A stretch of 64,000 nt of DNA from Clostridiales bacterium. Lineage in GTDB: Bacteria; Bacillota; Clostridia; Peptostreptococcales; Anaerovoracaceae. The DNA lies in contig JAAZCE010000007.1 of assembly GCA_012513435.1 (NCBI GenBank), positions 31,894 to 95,893 of the forward strand, in the 5' to 3' direction. Shown one piece after another: positions 1 through 9,727 of the stretch (position 1 is its first letter; each line of letters begins with the position of its first letter). The notes below the pieces were generated by a model. That model worked only from the letters and a program-made list of their open reading frames with translations, did no database searches and was not told where the DNA came from. A program made the position numbers and the translations under genes.

Positions 1-93
1 CCGCATTACCATATGTATTCGCCATCAACGTCCCTCAGCTTCATAACATTTCTTACATAATTATATTATATACTTCCTGTGGCCTTTTTCAAC

Positions 94-1410
94 CTAAAAA
101 TCGTCGTTGTATCTTTCCTTGAACTGCTTCTTCAGTTCTTCTCTAAAATCAGGGTGTGCTATATTTATAAGCTGTCTCGCCCTGTTCTTCAGAGACTTTC
201 CTCTCATTTCAGCGATTCCGTACTCTGTTATTATATAATCCGAGTCACATCTTGAGGTGGTAACGGCGGCTCCGTGGTCCAAATAAGGCACTATCTTTGA
301 CACCATAGTTCCGTCCTTCTTCCTAGTCACTGACGGCATGGCTATAATGGCCTTTGACTTGCCGTCCTTAGTCATGGCTGCACCTCTGAGAAAATCCACC
401 TGTCCGCCTACGCCTGATATCTGCATGGTTCCAATGGATTCAGAAGCTATCTGCCCCATAAAATCCACCTGTACACAGGAATTGATGCACACCAGCTTGG
501 ATGATTTTGCTACCACCTCGGGATGGTTTACATAATCCACTGTTCTAAGCTCCAGGGCAGGATTCCTGTCTGCAAAATCGTAGAGCTTTTTTGTACCCAT
601 CAAAAACGTTACAACTATCTTCCCCTCATCCATAGCCTTCTCGCTTCCGTCTATGGCTCCCGTTTTGTAAAGGTCTACCACACCGTCGGAAATCATTTCC
701 GAATGTATTCCAAGATGCTTCTTGTCCTTGAGCTGAGAAAGAACTGCATCGGGTATTGCTCCTATTCCAAGCTGCAGCGTAGAGCCGTCCTCTATGAGAG
801 ACGAGCAGTGTTTTCCTATTGCCTCTTCTACCGTACCGATTTTGGCAGGCTTGCTCTCATAGAGAGGATGGGAATTGATAACAAAGGCATCTATGTCCTT
901 CACATGTACGAAAGTATCTCCGAAGGTTACGGGAACCTGGTCGTTTATCTCGGCTATTACGGTAGCACAGGATTTCACAGCCTGCAGTGTATAATCGGAA
1001 GATACCCCTAGGTTGCAGTATCCGTGTTCATCAGGCTCCGACATGGACACAAGAAGTACGTCCTCCTTAAAGGTACCATTCTTTATAAGCTCAGGTATTT
1101 GATGAAAAAACACAGGCACGAATTCACCGTGACCCTGGATAAGGGACAGCCTTGTCTTGGCATTGGTAAACCAGCCTTCGTACGTAAAGACATCCTTGTG
1201 TTCATGGGTAGAGTATTCTCCTTCTCCCAGGGACACCATATGAGATACGGTAATATCCGTATACAGATGCTTGTTTTTTACCATGGCATCCACAAGAACC
1301 TCTGGCTCTGCAACACAGTGCGCAAGCAGTACTCTGTCTCCCGATTTAATCAACTTCATTGCCTCATCGGCAGAACATTTCTTTTCTTCAAATATTGTTT
1401 TCCAGCCCAT
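94..1410 (-). CDS. Acyl-CoA:acetate / 4-hydroxybutyrate CoA-transferase family protein
   Basis: Cytosolic CoA-transferase of the acetyl-CoA hydrolase/transferase family. Members move CoA between butyryl-CoA or 4-hydroxybutyryl-CoA and acetate in butyrate and amino-acid fermentation. The protein is about 438 aa, normal for the family. It has the glycine-rich loop QLGIGAIPDAV near residues 215-225 and the segment HSEMISDGVVDL, whose Glu is the expected CoA-thioester nucleophile. I chose the ATG at 1410 because it sits behind GGAGGG with 5-nt spacing; the upstream in-frame ATG at 1428 has no ribosome binding site. It is monocistronic with its own promoter. The true acyl substrate cannot be read from the sequence. 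Positions 1-93 hold no supported gene. Confidence 0.88.
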   Translation of the reverse strand: MGWKTIFEEKKCSADEAMKLIKSGDRVLLAHCVAEPEVLVDAMVKNKHLYTDITVSHMVSLGEGEYSTHEHKDVFTYEGWFTNAKTRLSLIQGHGEFVPVFFHQIPELIKNGTFKEDVLLVSMSEPDEHGYCNLGVSSDYTLQAVKSCATVIAEINDQVPVTFGDTFVHVKDIDAFVINSHPLYESKPAKIGTVEEAIGKHCSSLIEDGSTLQLGIGAIPDAVLSQLKDKKHLGIHSEMISDGVVDLYKTGAIDGSEKAMDEGKIVVTFLMGTKKLYDFADRNPALELRTVDYVNHPEVVAKSSKLVCINSCVQVDFMGQIASESIGTMQISGVGGQVDFLRGAAMTKDGKSKAIIAMPSVTRKKDGTMVSKIVPYLDHGAAVTTSRCDSDYIITEYGIAEMRGKSLKNRARQLINIAHPDFREELKKQFKERYNDDF

Positions 1411-1476
1411 TTTTCCCTCCGTCTTCATCGTAAATTTTAACCAAAAATTTCTCCGTCATTTTTATGCTATTTTTGC

Positions 1477-1505
1477 ATATTAACATAGAAAAAATGCAGA
1501 CGCAA
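1477..1505 (-). promoter_or_regulatory. SigA-type promoter of the CoA-transferase gene
   Basis: On the minus strand TTGCGT (1500-1505) and TAATAT (1477-1482) are separated by 17 nt, about 65 nt upstream of the CoA-transferase start. The -35 matches consensus at four of six positions. Confidence 0.5.
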
Positions 1506-1538
1506 CACATATTTTCGCCAGAATTTACTTAACACTTT

Positions 1539-3860
1539 TTATGGGGAAAGCATAGTGATTTTTTTAACTATTCTTTTGCCTGTTTCAAAGCCAATGGCAC
1601 CGTTCATATCATTTCGTAAAATCACAGCCCCTCTGGCTTCATATCTGTCTACTACCTCCTGGTTCGGATGGCCGTAGTTGTTCTTTCCTACCTGAAATAC
1701 AGCGTACTTTGGCAAAGCCTTCTCGTTGAATTCTTCCGAATAGCTGCATTTGCTACCGTGATGAGCCACCTTCAAAATATCTGTTTTAAGCGTGTTCCCC
1801 CATATTCCGGCAAGCTCTGCCTGACAACTCTCATCCACATCTCCCGTTATGAGTACGCTAACTCCCTGGATTGTAACCTTCAAAATCAGACAAGATTCAT
1901 TTTCATCCCTCTCCCTGCTCATTCTCTCTTCGTAATCTGTATTACTTCCTCTCCTTGGCCATAAAACCTCGACAAAGGCACTCTTCCCCAAGTTAATTTT
2001 TTCGCCTGAAAAAATGTAAGTGATTTCATCTTTTTTCAGTCCTGTGTCATTTAATATTTTCTCTTCGGAAGCCCTACATCCTTCGTATAGGAAAAGCCGC
2101 CTGACCATACCTTCCCTGCAAAGCCTGGCAATGCCCTCATAGTGGTCTGTATGGAGGTGAGTAACGAAGGCACCCTCAAGCTCCCTTACCCCGTTTTTCA
2201 GCAGATAAGGCTTAAGCGTCTTCTTTCCAACATCGTAATCAAAGCTTCCTCCACCATCTACCATATAATCGCCGCCTTCCTCTATCTTAAAATGTATGCA
2301 GTCACCCTGCCCCACATCCACAAATATCAGGTCAGCATTTTCAAAGCCTGACCGGCATGCGAGTCCAAAGGCAAATGAAACAAAAACCATGCATATTATA
2401 CTTACGGCAACCTTTCTCCTCTCCTTCCTGATAAACATCAGCCTGCCTTCCTCAGACAGAAGGACTAGAAGGCACAGATAGTAAAATGCAATAAGTGAAA
2501 CAGGCGGGCTAGCAACATCGTAAACGGTAATACTGTCAATGCACGTTAAGTGATTGGATTCCTCAAGGATGACGCACAGGTAAAATAATATCCTGCTTGC
2601 AATGAAAAACAGGCTGCTGATTTCCGAAAATAAAAAGGCCACCAGACCCAGGGGTACTATTACTCCTGCCAGAAATATAACGAAAATGTTTATGAATATT
2701 CCTACCACCGATATGTAATTAAATATAAAGATGGTCAAGGGTGTCATTCCGGCTTGGATGGCCAATCCCCCTGCCAGTATTCCATTGTGAATTTTTTTAA
2801 TATAGGGCAGCAGCAGAGACAAGGACAATACTGCTATAAATGACATCTGGAATCCCACATGAAATATCTGCATAGGATTATAAACCATCATGGCAGATGC
2901 AACGGCAAAGGCTGCCGTGCTCAAATCATAACGCCTGTTTGTCAACTTGGCAAAGGAGTGAAGCTCAACCATGAAGACAGCACGTACCACAGACGGAGCA
3001 AACTCCGCCATTATGGTATATACTGCGAAAAAGCCTGAAACCAGCAGGAAAAAGAGCCATTTCTTCTTTCCAAACCAGAGCAGTGATATGAACCCGTATA
3101 TTATCCCTATGTGCAGTCCGCTTACTGCTAAAATATGGGCCGTTCCGTTCTTTCGAAATTCCTCAAGTGTCTCTTTCTCGATGCCTGTTTCGTCTCCAAA
3201 CATTATCCCCTGAAGAAGCTCTGCCGTATCTCTTCCCGCCACCTCTCCCATGCGGTGCCTAAACTTTTCCTTCGCTTGATACAACAGGCTTTCAATACCC
3301 CGGCCCTTTTTTACGATTTCCACATTTGCACCCTTCATGACGGCTCTGATTCCCACAGACTCTAAATACAATCTGTAATTAAAGCAACGTGGGTTTCTTC
3401 TCTCCTCCGGCAGCTCTATATGGCCTCTGAGCATGACCTTATCCCCCGGCTCTATTCCTGCACTCGAATAGTCCCACGAAAGAAGCATATTCTTTCCCGA
3501 TACCTTAATCTCGTTTATGCAGTCTATCTTTACCTTGTACTTCAGGTATTCCTCTCCTCTTGAATTGTAAAGTTTCTGGCAGGTTTTTACCTCTCCGCCT
3601 ACCGCCGCTGTCTGCTCTTCCATTTGAAGCAATGGATCCTCTCCTTGGCTGTAGAACCAAATATTAAGGATTCCCATCAAATAGCATATGGCAATTATCC
3701 CTATAGCGGATTCGCCCCTGCATTCATGTTTTCCCGCAAAAAAATAGCAGCACAGCAATGCCACCAATGCAGCGAATGCAGCTACCTTTCCGAAGTAATG
3801 AAATATAAGTATTGAGGAAGCAAAGGTTACGGCAATATAAAGCATGGGTCTTCTTATCAT
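1539..3860 (-). CDS. comEC: ComEC/Rec2 DNA-uptake channel
   Basis: Membrane protein that passes single-stranded DNA across the cytoplasmic membrane in natural transformation. Domain order is as in the family: N-terminal membrane helices and an OB-like DUF4131 region, the Competence domain with many helices (about residues 210-480), and a C-terminal metallo-beta-lactamase domain with THLHTDHYEG and a later VAHHGSK motif. At 773 aa it is full length. The start at 3860 follows AGGAGT with 6-nt spacing; an upstream TTG at 3881 lacks a ribosome binding site. Divergent from the penicillin-binding protein gene. Other com genes are outside the window, so competence of the host is unproven. Confidence 0.93.
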   Translation of the reverse strand: MIRRPMLYIAVTFASSILIFHYFGKVAAFAALVALLCCYFFAGKHECRGESAIGIIAICYLMGILNIWFYSQGEDPLLQMEEQTAAVGGEVKTCQKLYNSRGEEYLKYKVKIDCINEIKVSGKNMLLSWDYSSAGIEPGDKVMLRGHIELPEERRNPRCFNYRLYLESVGIRAVMKGANVEIVKKGRGIESLLYQAKEKFRHRMGEVAGRDTAELLQGIMFGDETGIEKETLEEFRKNGTAHILAVSGLHIGIIYGFISLLWFGKKKWLFFLLVSGFFAVYTIMAEFAPSVVRAVFMVELHSFAKLTNRRYDLSTAAFAVASAMMVYNPMQIFHVGFQMSFIAVLSLSLLLPYIKKIHNGILAGGLAIQAGMTPLTIFIFNYISVVGIFINIFVIFLAGVIVPLGLVAFLFSEISSLFFIASRILFYLCVILEESNHLTCIDSITVYDVASPPVSLIAFYYLCLLVLLSEEGRLMFIRKERRKVAVSIICMVFVSFAFGLACRSGFENADLIFVDVGQGDCIHFKIEEGGDYMVDGGGSFDYDVGKKTLKPYLLKNGVRELEGAFVTHLHTDHYEGIARLCREGMVRRLFLYEGCRASEEKILNDTGLKKDEITYIFSGEKINLGKSAFVEVLWPRRGSNTDYEERMSRERDENESCLILKVTIQGVSVLITGDVDESCQAELAGIWGNTLKTDILKVAHHGSKCSYSEEFNEKALPKYAVFQVGKNNYGHPNQEVVDRYEARGAVILRNDMNGAIGFETGKRIVKKITMLSP

Positions 3861-3899
3861 TTTTAACTCCTGCCGCGACAAACAGCTTTGCTTATTCCC

Positions 3900-3928
3900 A
3901 TATTATTCCATTATGACGTTTTTGTCAA
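3900..3928 (-). promoter_or_regulatory. Near-consensus SigA promoter of comEC
   Basis: On the minus strand a perfect TTGACA (3923-3928) is followed after 17 nt by TAATAT (3900-3905). The predicted transcript starts about 33 nt before the comEC ATG. Confidence 0.72.
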
Positions 3929-4030
3929 GACTTGACTATTTTCCTTTTATTTTTCCTGCTCATATGATATAATACACCCGTTATTTTATGTAGTATATAC
4001 ACTAAACAATTTACATAGGAGGACGGAATT

Positions 4031-7009
4031 TTGTCAGATAATTATAGGAACAATAACTACCACAACAGTCCGGACGACACAGACGATTTTTTTGCTCAAT
4101 TTGATGCACCGCCTAAAAAGCCGGGACAGTCTCAGCCCAGCAAAACGTCGCAAGGTAAAGCTCCGCAGGGGAGACCTTCACAGAGCAGATCTTCTCAAAG
4201 CAGGCCTTCTCAAGGAAGAACTTCATACGATGATGTGAAGCCTTCCAGAAGCTCCGCAAAAAAGAAAGACTCAAGCAACGGGAATTCCAAGTCTGTCAGG
4301 GGTTTGTCAAAACGCAAATCTCCCGCTCCGGGAGCTTCGGCTACTGGTTCAAGGTCAGGCAACGGTCCAAGAGGCAAAAGGCCCACTAGCAAGAAAAAGT
4401 CCGTACTGCTGATTTGTATAATGGTAATACTTCTCATGGTAATGGCAGTAGGAGTTTTTGGTGCCGTTGTAATTGCTATAACGCCTAAAATAGAGACAGA
4501 TGACATGTATTCTCTGCTCTCACAGCGTTCTGTCATGTATGATGCCAAAGGGAATGAAATAGAAAACCTTTACTTTACAGGCGGCAACAGAACCATTGTA
4601 GACTACAAGGATATTCCTGAAGATATGGTCAACGCCGTAGTTGCTATAGAAGACAAGAAATTCTGGTCTCACAGCGGCTTTAACTTCATACGAATGGCAG
4701 GAGCCGTCGTAGACAGCGTATTTGGCGGCGGTCAGATAAGCGGTACCAGTACTCTTACACAGCAGCTTGCCAGAAACGTCTATCTTGCCGATGTCAAGAG
4801 CGACCGTGACATCGGCCGTAAGATAAAGGAAGCCTATTATACCATATTGCTTGAGAAGAATCTTTCCAAGAAACAAATAATGGAAGCCTATTTGAATACC
4901 ATTTATCTTGGCTTTAACTCCTACGGCGTCCAGGCAGCCTCCCAATCCTATTTTTCTAAAAATGTACAGGATTTAAGTACACTGGAATGTGCAGCCCTTG
5001 CTGCATTGCCTCAATCACCTGATGCCTATGCCCTCATTCAGGCGGATTATGACGGAGGAGCAGCTTCCCTGCCAGTAGTGTCCACTTCAGGTTCGGTTTC
5101 TTACCTCTACAACGGAGAGACTTCCAAGGACAGGCGTGAGTTGGTTCTCGAAAATATGGAATCTTCAGACTTCATAACAAGTGAACAGATGAACGAGGCC
5201 TTAGGCGACGACTTGAAGGCTCACATGAAGGTGGGCATCGCCTCCGACGACAGCACTTCCTCATACTTTACGGATTTTGCTATCGACCAGGTCATCGAAG
5301 ATATAGTTGCTGAATATGGTCTTGACAGGTCCGATGCGGAGAAGATGCTGTATACAGGCGGCCTTAAGATATACACCACTATGGATTCAGAAATACAAAA
5401 GGTAGTAGAAAATGAATTTGCCGACAACGATAACTACTGCGGTGTTTCCTATGCCAGTACAAACGGCGCCGGAGATATTATAGACCCTGAAGGAGAGGTT
5501 CTCCTCAGAAGCTATTCCCACTACTTCAACGGTAGCGGGCAGTTTACCCTTGCCTCTGACGAGTACTCTATGGATGGCGACGGCAACATGACAATTTTAG
5601 CGGGCAAGCGGCTTAACCTATACGAGGTTGATGTCAACGGCGAGCCAGATGTCAGTATAGAATTTAAGGGAATGTACACCAGAGAAAGCGGTACCTTCTA
5701 TTTTATAGAAAGCGGTGCCCTTTCCATACCACAAGGCTACAAGAAAATTGACAGCAGCGGCAACGTCATAATATCAGCTCAGTTCTTCAAGGATTATCCC
5801 GATTTCTTCGTACAGAGCGACAGTAGCTATGTGGTGAACAATAACAACTACAGTTTAAAGCAGAAGACCAGACAGCCACAGGCAGCCACAGTAATAATGG
5901 AAAATTCCACAGGACAGATAAAAGCCATGATGGGCGGACGCGGTCTTACGGGAAAACAGCTTTTCAACAGAGCTACCTCACCTAGACAACCAGGTTCATC
6001 CATGAAGCCAATAGGCGTTTACGGTCCTGGAATCCAAATGGGTTGCGAATACTATAAGGACAACAAGACCATGAAACTGGATACAAGCGAAGGAAGCGAC
6101 TGGGGTAAATATATAACCGCCGGAAGCCTGATTAACGATGCCGCTCTCAGATATAACGGCAGAGTTTGGCCTAAGAACTGGTACTCAGGCTATAGAGGTC
6201 AGATGACCTTGAGAAAGGCAGTTGAGCAGTCAGTCAATGTCTGCGCCGTAAAGGTATATCAGCAAATTGGACCTGATTATTCCTCCAAGATGCTTAAGAA
6301 GGTTGGCATATCCACTCTCGATGAAGAAGGAGAAGTTAATGACCTTAACCCTGCAGCTCTCGCTTTGGGCGGTATGTCAAGAGGAGTTACGCCTCTTGAC
6401 ATGACAGCTGCTTACGCTACATTCGTTAACGGCGGCATTTATAAGGAGCCTATAGCGTATACCAAGGTTCTCGATTCCAACGACGAGCTTCTGTTTGAAA
6501 AGGAAGCTAAGGAAGAGCAGGTTTACGATGAAGGCGTTGCCTGGATAATGACAGATATTCTTAGGACTACTGTATCCAACGGTATTGCAACCAGTGCAAG
6601 AATCGGATGTCAGCCGGTGGGCGGCAAGACAGGTACCACTGATGATAACTACGATATCTGGTTTGCCGGATTCACACCGCAATACACATCAGCCATCTGG
6701 ATGGGCACCGACATGAACATGGAACTTACACTGGGAAGTTCGCTGACGGCATCTTTCTGGGCGGATATCATGGAAAGGATATGCGGAGACATCCCTTATG
6801 GCTCTTTCAGGGATAGACCTAGCAATGTAGTCTCTGTTGCTGGTGAATACTATATCAGCGGAACCTATTCCAAGGTTACCAAAAAAGCGTCTTCAGACAG
6901 CACCAATAGTACGGCGCCTACTACAGAGCCTTCAACATCAGAAGAACCTACTATTACTTCTCCTACGGTAACTCCTACTACTACTACTACTGTGGAACCT
7001 AGCCCATGA
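4031..7009 (+). CDS. Class A penicillin-binding protein (PBP1A family)
   Basis: Bifunctional peptidoglycan synthase anchored in the membrane. The 992-aa protein starts at TTG behind AGGAGG (8 nt). Residues 1-130 are a disordered Ser/Gln/Lys/Pro-rich cytoplasmic tail with SQ-R-PSQ-type repeats, followed by one membrane helix (about 132-152). The glycosyltransferase domain follows, with EDKKFWSHSG and the TLTQQLARN motif. The transpeptidase has SSMK (S656 to K659), SVN (734-736) and KTGT (from K866). A long insert lies between the two catalytic domains, as in other clostridial PBP1A proteins, and the C-terminus is a Thr/Pro/Ser/Glu-rich tail. A rho-independent terminator follows. All catalytic residues are present, so it is probably functional. 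Confidence 0.94.
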   Translation: MSDNYRNNNYHNSPDDTDDFFAQFDAPPKKPGQSQPSKTSQGKAPQGRPSQSRSSQSRPSQGRTSYDDVKPSRSSAKKKDSSNGNSKSVRGLSKRKSPAPGASATGSRSGNGPRGKRPTSKKKSVLLICIMVILLMVMAVGVFGAVVIAITPKIETDDMYSLLSQRSVMYDAKGNEIENLYFTGGNRTIVDYKDIPEDMVNAVVAIEDKKFWSHSGFNFIRMAGAVVDSVFGGGQISGTSTLTQQLARNVYLADVKSDRDIGRKIKEAYYTILLEKNLSKKQIMEAYLNTIYLGFNSYGVQAASQSYFSKNVQDLSTLECAALAALPQSPDAYALIQADYDGGAASLPVVSTSGSVSYLYNGETSKDRRELVLENMESSDFITSEQMNEALGDDLKAHMKVGIASDDSTSSYFTDFAIDQVIEDIVAEYGLDRSDAEKMLYTGGLKIYTTMDSEIQKVVENEFADNDNYCGVSYASTNGAGDIIDPEGEVLLRSYSHYFNGSGQFTLASDEYSMDGDGNMTILAGKRLNLYEVDVNGEPDVSIEFKGMYTRESGTFYFIESGALSIPQGYKKIDSSGNVIISAQFFKDYPDFFVQSDSSYVVNNNNYSLKQKTRQPQAATVIMENSTGQIKAMMGGRGLTGKQLFNRATSPRQPGSSMKPIGVYGPGIQMGCEYYKDNKTMKLDTSEGSDWGKYITAGSLINDAALRYNGRVWPKNWYSGYRGQMTLRKAVEQSVNVCAVKVYQQIGPDYSSKMLKKVGISTLDEEGEVNDLNPAALALGGMSRGVTPLDMTAAYATFVNGGIYKEPIAYTKVLDSNDELLFEKEAKEEQVYDEGVAWIMTDILRTTVSNGIATSARIGCQPVGGKTGTTDDNYDIWFAGFTPQYTSAIWMGTDMNMELTLGSSLTASFWADIMERICGDIPYGSFRDRPSNVVSVAGEYYISGTYSKVTKKASSDSTNSTAPTTEPSTSEEPTITSPTVTPTTTTTVEPSP

Positions 7010-7024
7010 TAACATAACTACATC

Positions 7025-7055
7025 AAAGGACCTGCAAAAAAGCAGGTCCTTTTTA
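7025..7055 (+). terminator. Rho-independent terminator after the PBP gene
   Basis: A 10-11 bp stem (AAGGACCTGC / GCAGGTCCTT) with an A-rich loop and a T tract follows directly downstream of the PBP stop codon. Confidence 0.88.
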
Positions 7056-7089
7056 ATATTGTACTTATGTCAATTCATAGACCGACGTC

Positions 7090-7443
7090 CTACCTCACTG
7101 ACTTGGGGTTGAACACCAGGGCTATCAAGTATCCCCAGCCTATGGCTGCAGTGATACCTCCTGCTGCCGCCTTTACTCCTCCTGTAATTGCCTGAAGCAA
7201 GCCGTTTTGCGCGCCCTCCATGGCTCCCTTTGCTAGGTTGTAGCCAAAGCCCGGAAGAGGAACCCTTGCCCCGGTTTCCGCCAGTTCCACAAGAGGCTCA
7301 TAGATATTGAAAGCCTGAAGCAACACTCCTGCCGTAACCAGTACCACCAGCACCCTGGGAGCCGTTAGCTTAGTCCCGTCCATGAGTATCTGGCCAATTA
7401 CACAAATTCCGCCGCCAATTAAAAACGAATATAAATAACCCAT
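7090..7443 (-). CDS. spoVAE: Stage V sporulation protein AE (SpoVAE)
   Basis: Small inner-forespore membrane protein, 117 aa, of the SpoVA channel that moves dipicolinic acid into the spore and releases it on germination. Hydrophobic segments run through the protein, starting with GYLYSFLIGGGICVIGQ, and PLPGFGYNLAKGAMEGA is typical of SpoVAE(b). It is the last gene of a three-gene minus-strand cluster, 15 bp after spoVAD. Expected in the forespore. Confidence 0.9.
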   Translation of the reverse strand: MGYLYSFLIGGGICVIGQILMDGTKLTAPRVLVVLVTAGVLLQAFNIYEPLVELAETGARVPLPGFGYNLAKGAMEGAQNGLLQAITGGVKAAAGGITAAIGWGYLIALVFNPKSVR

Positions 7444-7458
7444 ATTTACCCCCTATGT

Positions 7459-8517
7459 TTATTCTGCCTCCAAAGCGATGGCATGCGCTATTCCGGGAAT
7501 TGATTCCCCCTGAAAAGGGCTTATAGTGGAGAGTAGGGCTCCCGTAGATATTATTAAAGCTCTGTGTAACTTTCCCTTCTTCATCTTTTTGTAGATATAT
7601 CCCGAAAATACGGAAGCTGAGCAGCCGCATCCGCTGCCTCCACTGTGAACATCCTGCTTAGGAGTGTATATCATGGCTCCGCAATCGTCGTAAACCTTTG
7701 CCAATGCCGCGGGACTTAACCCTGCATCTGTGAGCAAATCCTTTACTATGTCCTTTCCTATGAAGCCCAAGTCTCCCGTAAGCACCGCGTCGTAGTAATC
7801 GATGTCCCTGTTAGTATCCTGCAAATGGTTTAGTATGGTATCCACTGCGGCAGGCGCCATAGCGCTGCCCATCTGGTTAGCGTCCTTCACCCCTGCATCT
7901 ATAACCTTGCCGATAGTTCCGCATTCTACGCGAACATGCTTCTGCCTTTTGACCTTTCCTTCCTTATCCATATAATCAGAAATCTCTCCTCCTTCTCTGG
8001 AAAGGAGCATAGCTCCCGACGCTGTAGCCGTCCATTGTGCAGAAGGGGGACGCTGGTTCCCGTGTTCAAGTGGCAACCTGAACTGCCTCTCCGCCGTACA
8101 ATAATGACTTGAAGCCCCCACGATAACATTGTCACTGTAACATCCGTCGGTCAATACAGAGCCCAGCATAAGGGACTCCGTCATAGTAGAACAAGCCCCG
8201 TACATTCCAAGAAAAGGAATGTGCAGATCTCTGGCCATAAATGATGATGACATAAGCTGGTTCAGCAGGTCACCGCTGAGCATAGCGCCTATCTCTGACT
8301 TGTCCTTGCCTGCCCTTCGTATCACCTCGGTTATAGCGGTTTTCAACATTTTACTCTCCGATTTTTCCCAAGTAGTCTCTCCGTAGGTATTATCCCTGAT
8401 ACAATCATCGAACCACTTGTTGAGAGGCCCTTCGCCTTCCTTTTCGCCAACGATGGAATATGCGCTTACTACATAAGGCTTTTTCTTAAAAAGGAGGGTT
8501 TGCTTTCTCTTCATCAT
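7459..8517 (-). CDS. spoVAD: Stage V sporulation protein AD (SpoVAD)
   Basis: The soluble, dipicolinate-binding component of the SpoVA complex, 352 aa with a thiolase-like fold. Family signatures include FLGMYGACSTMTESL, ASSHYCTAERQFR with its conserved cysteine, and the C-terminal HSGGSGCGCSASVFSGY segment. The start follows AGGAGGAGAAG. It lies 12 bp downstream of spoVAC and 15 bp upstream of spoVAE, consistent with one forespore operon. spoVAA, AB and AF are not in the window, so the operon is the short C-D-E type. Confidence 0.95.
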   Translation of the reverse strand: MMKRKQTLLFKKKPYVVSAYSIVGEKEGEGPLNKWFDDCIRDNTYGETTWEKSESKMLKTAITEVIRRAGKDKSEIGAMLSGDLLNQLMSSSFMARDLHIPFLGMYGACSTMTESLMLGSVLTDGCYSDNVIVGASSHYCTAERQFRLPLEHGNQRPPSAQWTATASGAMLLSREGGEISDYMDKEGKVKRQKHVRVECGTIGKVIDAGVKDANQMGSAMAPAAVDTILNHLQDTNRDIDYYDAVLTGDLGFIGKDIVKDLLTDAGLSPAALAKVYDDCGAMIYTPKQDVHSGGSGCGCSASVFSGYIYKKMKKGKLHRALIISTGALLSTISPFQGESIPGIAHAIALEAE

Positions 8518-8529
8518 CTTCTCCTCCTA

Positions 8530-8991
8530 TCAAATGAAAATACCTATTACCCAGTAGAAGACACCTACAAGTGCCGAACCCGTAATGCCGCAGACAAGAA
8601 CAGGCCCTGCCAGGGAAAACAGCTTTGCACCTACTCCCAAAACAATGCCCTCTTTCTTGTATTCCAGGGCAGGAGCCACCATAGAATTGGCAAAGCCTGT
8701 AATAGGCACTATCACTCCGGCTCCTGCGAATTTACCTATAGTATCAAAGCAGCCAAGGCCTGTAAGGAGCTGTGCCAGCATTATGAGTATGATGACTACG
8801 TAGGTTCCTGCCGCTTCCTTGCTGAAGCCCCACATCATCATCCTGTTTTCCAGCCATAAAGATGCGGCGCAAATAAGCCCTCCAATAATAAATGCTTTTA
8901 TAGAATTGACCAAGTACTTGGGCTTGGGCGTAAACTGTCCAGCATATTTTTCATAAGCCTTGGCCACCTTCTTCTTGTTTGTATCTGTCAT
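8530..8991 (-). CDS. spoVAC: Stage V sporulation protein AC (SpoVAC)
   Basis: Integral membrane component of the SpoVA dipicolinate channel, 153 aa. In other spore formers this subunit has been linked to mechanosensitive release during germination. It has the typical N-terminus (YEKYAGQFTPKPK), about four hydrophobic segments and the motif TGLGCFDTIGKFAGAG. First gene of the cluster, preceded by a forespore-type promoter candidate and divergent from maf. Confidence 0.95.
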   Translation of the reverse strand: MTDTNKKKVAKAYEKYAGQFTPKPKYLVNSIKAFIIGGLICAASLWLENRMMMWGFSKEAAGTYVVIILIMLAQLLTGLGCFDTIGKFAGAGVIVPITGFANSMVAPALEYKKEGIVLGVGAKLFSLAGPVLVCGITGSALVGVFYWVIGIFI

Positions 8992-9012
8992 AGCTGCACC
9001 TTCTCATTTACA

Positions 9013-9041
9013 TAATATGATATGGCTTATTATTCCCATCT
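9013..9041 (-). promoter_or_regulatory. Candidate SigG promoter of the spoVA cluster
   Basis: On the minus strand CATATTA (9013-9019) fits the SigG -10 pattern CATnnTA. AGATG (9037-9041) stands 17 nt upstream as a partial -35 match. Position directly before spoVAC and the known SigG control of spoVA support the call; the -35 is weak. Confidence 0.42.
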
Positions 9042-9057
9042 GTGGCATAATAATGTT

Positions 9058-9615
9058 ATGAAAAAAATAATTTTAGCTTCTTCGTCACCAAGACGAATAG
9101 AAATGATGGAACAAAAAGGATATTACCCCGAAATAATTCCCGCTCATATAGATGAAACCTTGCCTATGGATATGAGCCCTGAGGCCTCCGTAATGTATCT
9201 GGCATACAAAAAAGCGGCCTGTATATTTGAAAAACCAGAAAGTCATAAATCGGAGAACCGTGATGTTATAATTGCCGCCGACACCATAGTGGTCTTTAAA
9301 GGCAGCATCATAGGAAAGCCCGCAGGCAAAGACGAAGCCTTCTGCATACTGAGCAGCCTTAGAAATAGCAGGCACGAAGTCATAACCGGCGTATGCGTCT
9401 TCCCTCAAAAACACTGTTTTTTTGACAAGACCTATGTATTCTTTAAGGATTACAGCGATAAAGAGCTCCTTGAATACGTCAACACCCCTGAACCCTATGA
9501 CAAGGCCGGTGGCTACGCCATACAGGGAACCTTCAAGAAATACATACATCACATCGAAGGCGATTTTGACAACGTGGTAGGCTTCCCTTGGTACAAGGTC
9601 AAGCCTTATTTATAG
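9058..9615 (+). CDS. maf: Maf family nucleotide pyrophosphatase
   Basis: House-cleaning nucleoside-triphosphate pyrophosphatase that hydrolyses dTTP/UTP and modified nucleotides. The 185-aa product starts MKKIILASSSPRR, the Maf signature, and continues with IAADTIVVFKG (catalytic Asp region) and the C-terminal VVGFPWYKV. The start at 9058 is set by this conserved N-terminus. An upstream in-frame ATG at 9022 gives a non-conserved extension. No clear Shine-Dalgarno sequence precedes either ATG, so the transcript could be leaderless or weakly translated. Confidence 0.9.
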   Translation: MKKIILASSSPRRIEMMEQKGYYPEIIPAHIDETLPMDMSPEASVMYLAYKKAACIFEKPESHKSENRDVIIAADTIVVFKGSIIGKPAGKDEAFCILSSLRNSRHEVITGVCVFPQKHCFFDKTYVFFKDYSDKELLEYVNTPEPYDKAGGYAIQGTFKKYIHHIEGDFDNVVGFPWYKVKPYL

Positions 9616-9654
9616 GGCAAATTTTACCTGCTAACTAGGATTTTCTTGCACAAT

Positions 9655-9693
9655 TGAAAAAGAGATATTCACTTAGTGAGTAAATATCTCCCA
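9655..9693 (-). terminator. Rho-independent terminator after the SASP gene
   Basis: Minus-strand hairpin with arms GGGAGATATT and AATATCTC, then TTTTTC, 35 nt after the SASP stop codon and just past the end of maf. Confidence 0.65.
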
Positions 9694-9727
9694 TTTCATT
9701 TAATTTCTCAATTCAACATCAACCTGC

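Noticed and set aside
523-1440. Long plus-strand frames opposite the CoA-transferase
   Set aside because: Antisense shadows of a well-supported gene, without ribosome binding sites.
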